A DNA stretch of 5,901 nucleotides from Lachnospiraceae bacterium UBA1066 (lineage in GTDB: Bacteria; Bacillota; Clostridia; Lachnospirales; Lachnospiraceae), in contig DCDB01000323.1 of the NCBI GenBank assembly GCA_002316215.1, positions 1-5,901 of the forward strand, given 5' to 3'. Below are positions 5,563-5,901 of this stretch, piece by piece. The notes under the pieces were generated by a model that did not search any database, had not been told where the DNA came from, and saw nothing but the letters and a program-made list of their open reading frames with translations. Made by a program: the position numbers and the translations under genes. The stretch's first letter is position 1. The number at the start of each line of letters is the position of its first letter.

Positions 5563-5901
5563 TTGAATAAAGTAAGAAATGGAAAAAATCATATTGCCGT
5601 TAAATTGTTCCTTTCAGCTATACTGACTGTGACATTATTAAAGTATGCAATTGTTCCTGTATTTGCTACCGGGGTTTCAGCTGCGCCTGAATTTTCAAAA
5701 GCGTCTGTATTGTCGTCAGACACGTCCCTGTCCGGAGGGTTATCCTCTGCCGAATCCCTGCCGTCCGGAGGGTCGTCATCTGCCGAAACCTCATCATCCG
5801 GAGAATCATCTGCCGAATCCCTGCCGTCCGGAGGGTCGTCATCTGCCGAAACCTCATCATCCGGAGAATCATCTGCCGGATCCCTGCCGTCCGGAGGGTC
5901 G
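5563..5901 (+). CDS. Secreted serine-rich repeat surface protein, N-terminal part, cut by window edge
   Basis: A frame of 113 codons, open to the right edge, starting with TTG after a good ribosome binding site and 47 nt after the sortase stop, so probably the fourth gene of the pilus operon. Residues 1-14 are basic. Residues 15-35 form a hydrophobic signal sequence ending VPVFA-T, with one Lys (K27) inside it. The mature part turns at once into a Ser/Gly/Glu/Pro-rich region with a 21-residue repeat made of two similar halves (AESLPSGGSSS and AETSSSGESS). In the streptococcal island a minor pilin or adhesin gene can hold this place, but no pilin domain is visible yet. A disordered, perhaps glycosylated, stalk or spacer is likely. 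The C-terminal domains and any LPXTG-type signal lie outside the window, so adhesin, ancillary pilin and wall protein all remain possible. Confidence 0.8.
   Translation, partial: MNKVRNGKNHIAVKLFLSAILTVTLLKYAIVPVFATGVSAAPEFSKASVLSSDTSLSGGLSSAESLPSGGSSSAETSSSGESSAESLPSGGSSSAETSSSGESSAGSLPSGGS
5749..5901 (+). repeat. Perfect 63-bp tandem repeat, at least 2.4 copies
   Basis: Unit 5749-5811 is repeated without a change at 5812-5874, and a third copy starts at 5875 with one visible codon change (GAA to GGA). The unit is in frame (21 codons) and made of two similar half-units. A degenerate half-unit precedes it (about 5722-5748). Identity at silent sites shows recent expansion or homogenisation. 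The array continues beyond the window. Confidence 0.95.

Noticed and set aside
5519..5566. 15-codon frame starting ATG between the sortase and the serine-rich gene
   Set aside because: It has no ribosome binding site of its own and ends at the next gene start. The TTG frame has a signal peptide and better context.
5666..5872. Minus-strand frame of 68 codons with a repeated peptide
   Set aside because: It is a shadow of the serine-rich repeat array, and the repetition follows from the DNA repeats.
5675..5901. CRISPR array at the right edge
   Set aside because: The 63-bp units are contiguous, in frame and without unique spacers, so this is a coding tandem repeat.

Overview
The window reads as a chromosomal stretch of a Gram-positive, probably gut-type Clostridia (Lachnospiraceae-like) bacterium. 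The grounds are AGGAG-type ribosome binding sites, moderate GC, a sortase-dependent pilus cassette, a seven-helix GGDEF protein and an XRE regulator of a type common in that group. The family-level placement is inference.

Left part (1-410, minus strand): a small XRE-family DNA-binding protein (complement 180-410) is followed 4 nt later by a second open frame (complement 1-175) that runs off the left edge. The two look translationally coupled. A long inverted repeat (66-148) lies inside the second frame. Region 411-981 is mostly non-coding. It holds a dyad followed by T6 (427-447), a strong hairpin next to a perfect TATAAT (628-667), an extended -10 promoter candidate (790-798) and a structured leader that resembles part of the left-edge inverted repeat.

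Middle (982-2237, plus strand): a membrane diguanylate cyclase with an intact GGDEF motif, closed by a clear intrinsic terminator (2213-2237). Then about 580 nt (2238-2821) contain no gene I can support and probably include the pilus promoter and leader.

Right part (2822-5901, plus strand): a compact pilus operon in the order signal-peptidase-like protein, major pilin, class B sortase, serine-rich repeat surface protein (cut by the window edge). The first three match the sipA-fctA-srtB core of the Streptococcus pyogenes FCT pilus island. The peptidase homologue has Asp and Gly where the catalytic Ser and Lys should be, as in SipA, so it is probably an assembly factor and not a protease. The pilin keeps both Lys/Asn/Glu isopeptide triads of the Spy0128 fold and ends in a TVPTG sorting signal. 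The sortase has the class B His/Cys/Arg triad and starts with TTG. The last gene also starts with TTG and encodes a secreted protein with perfect 63-bp tandem repeats. It is the least ordinary part of the cassette. A likely model is that the pilin is exported, the SipA-like protein helps present it, the sortase polymerises it through TVPTG, and the serine-rich protein is an accessory, tip or independent surface protein.
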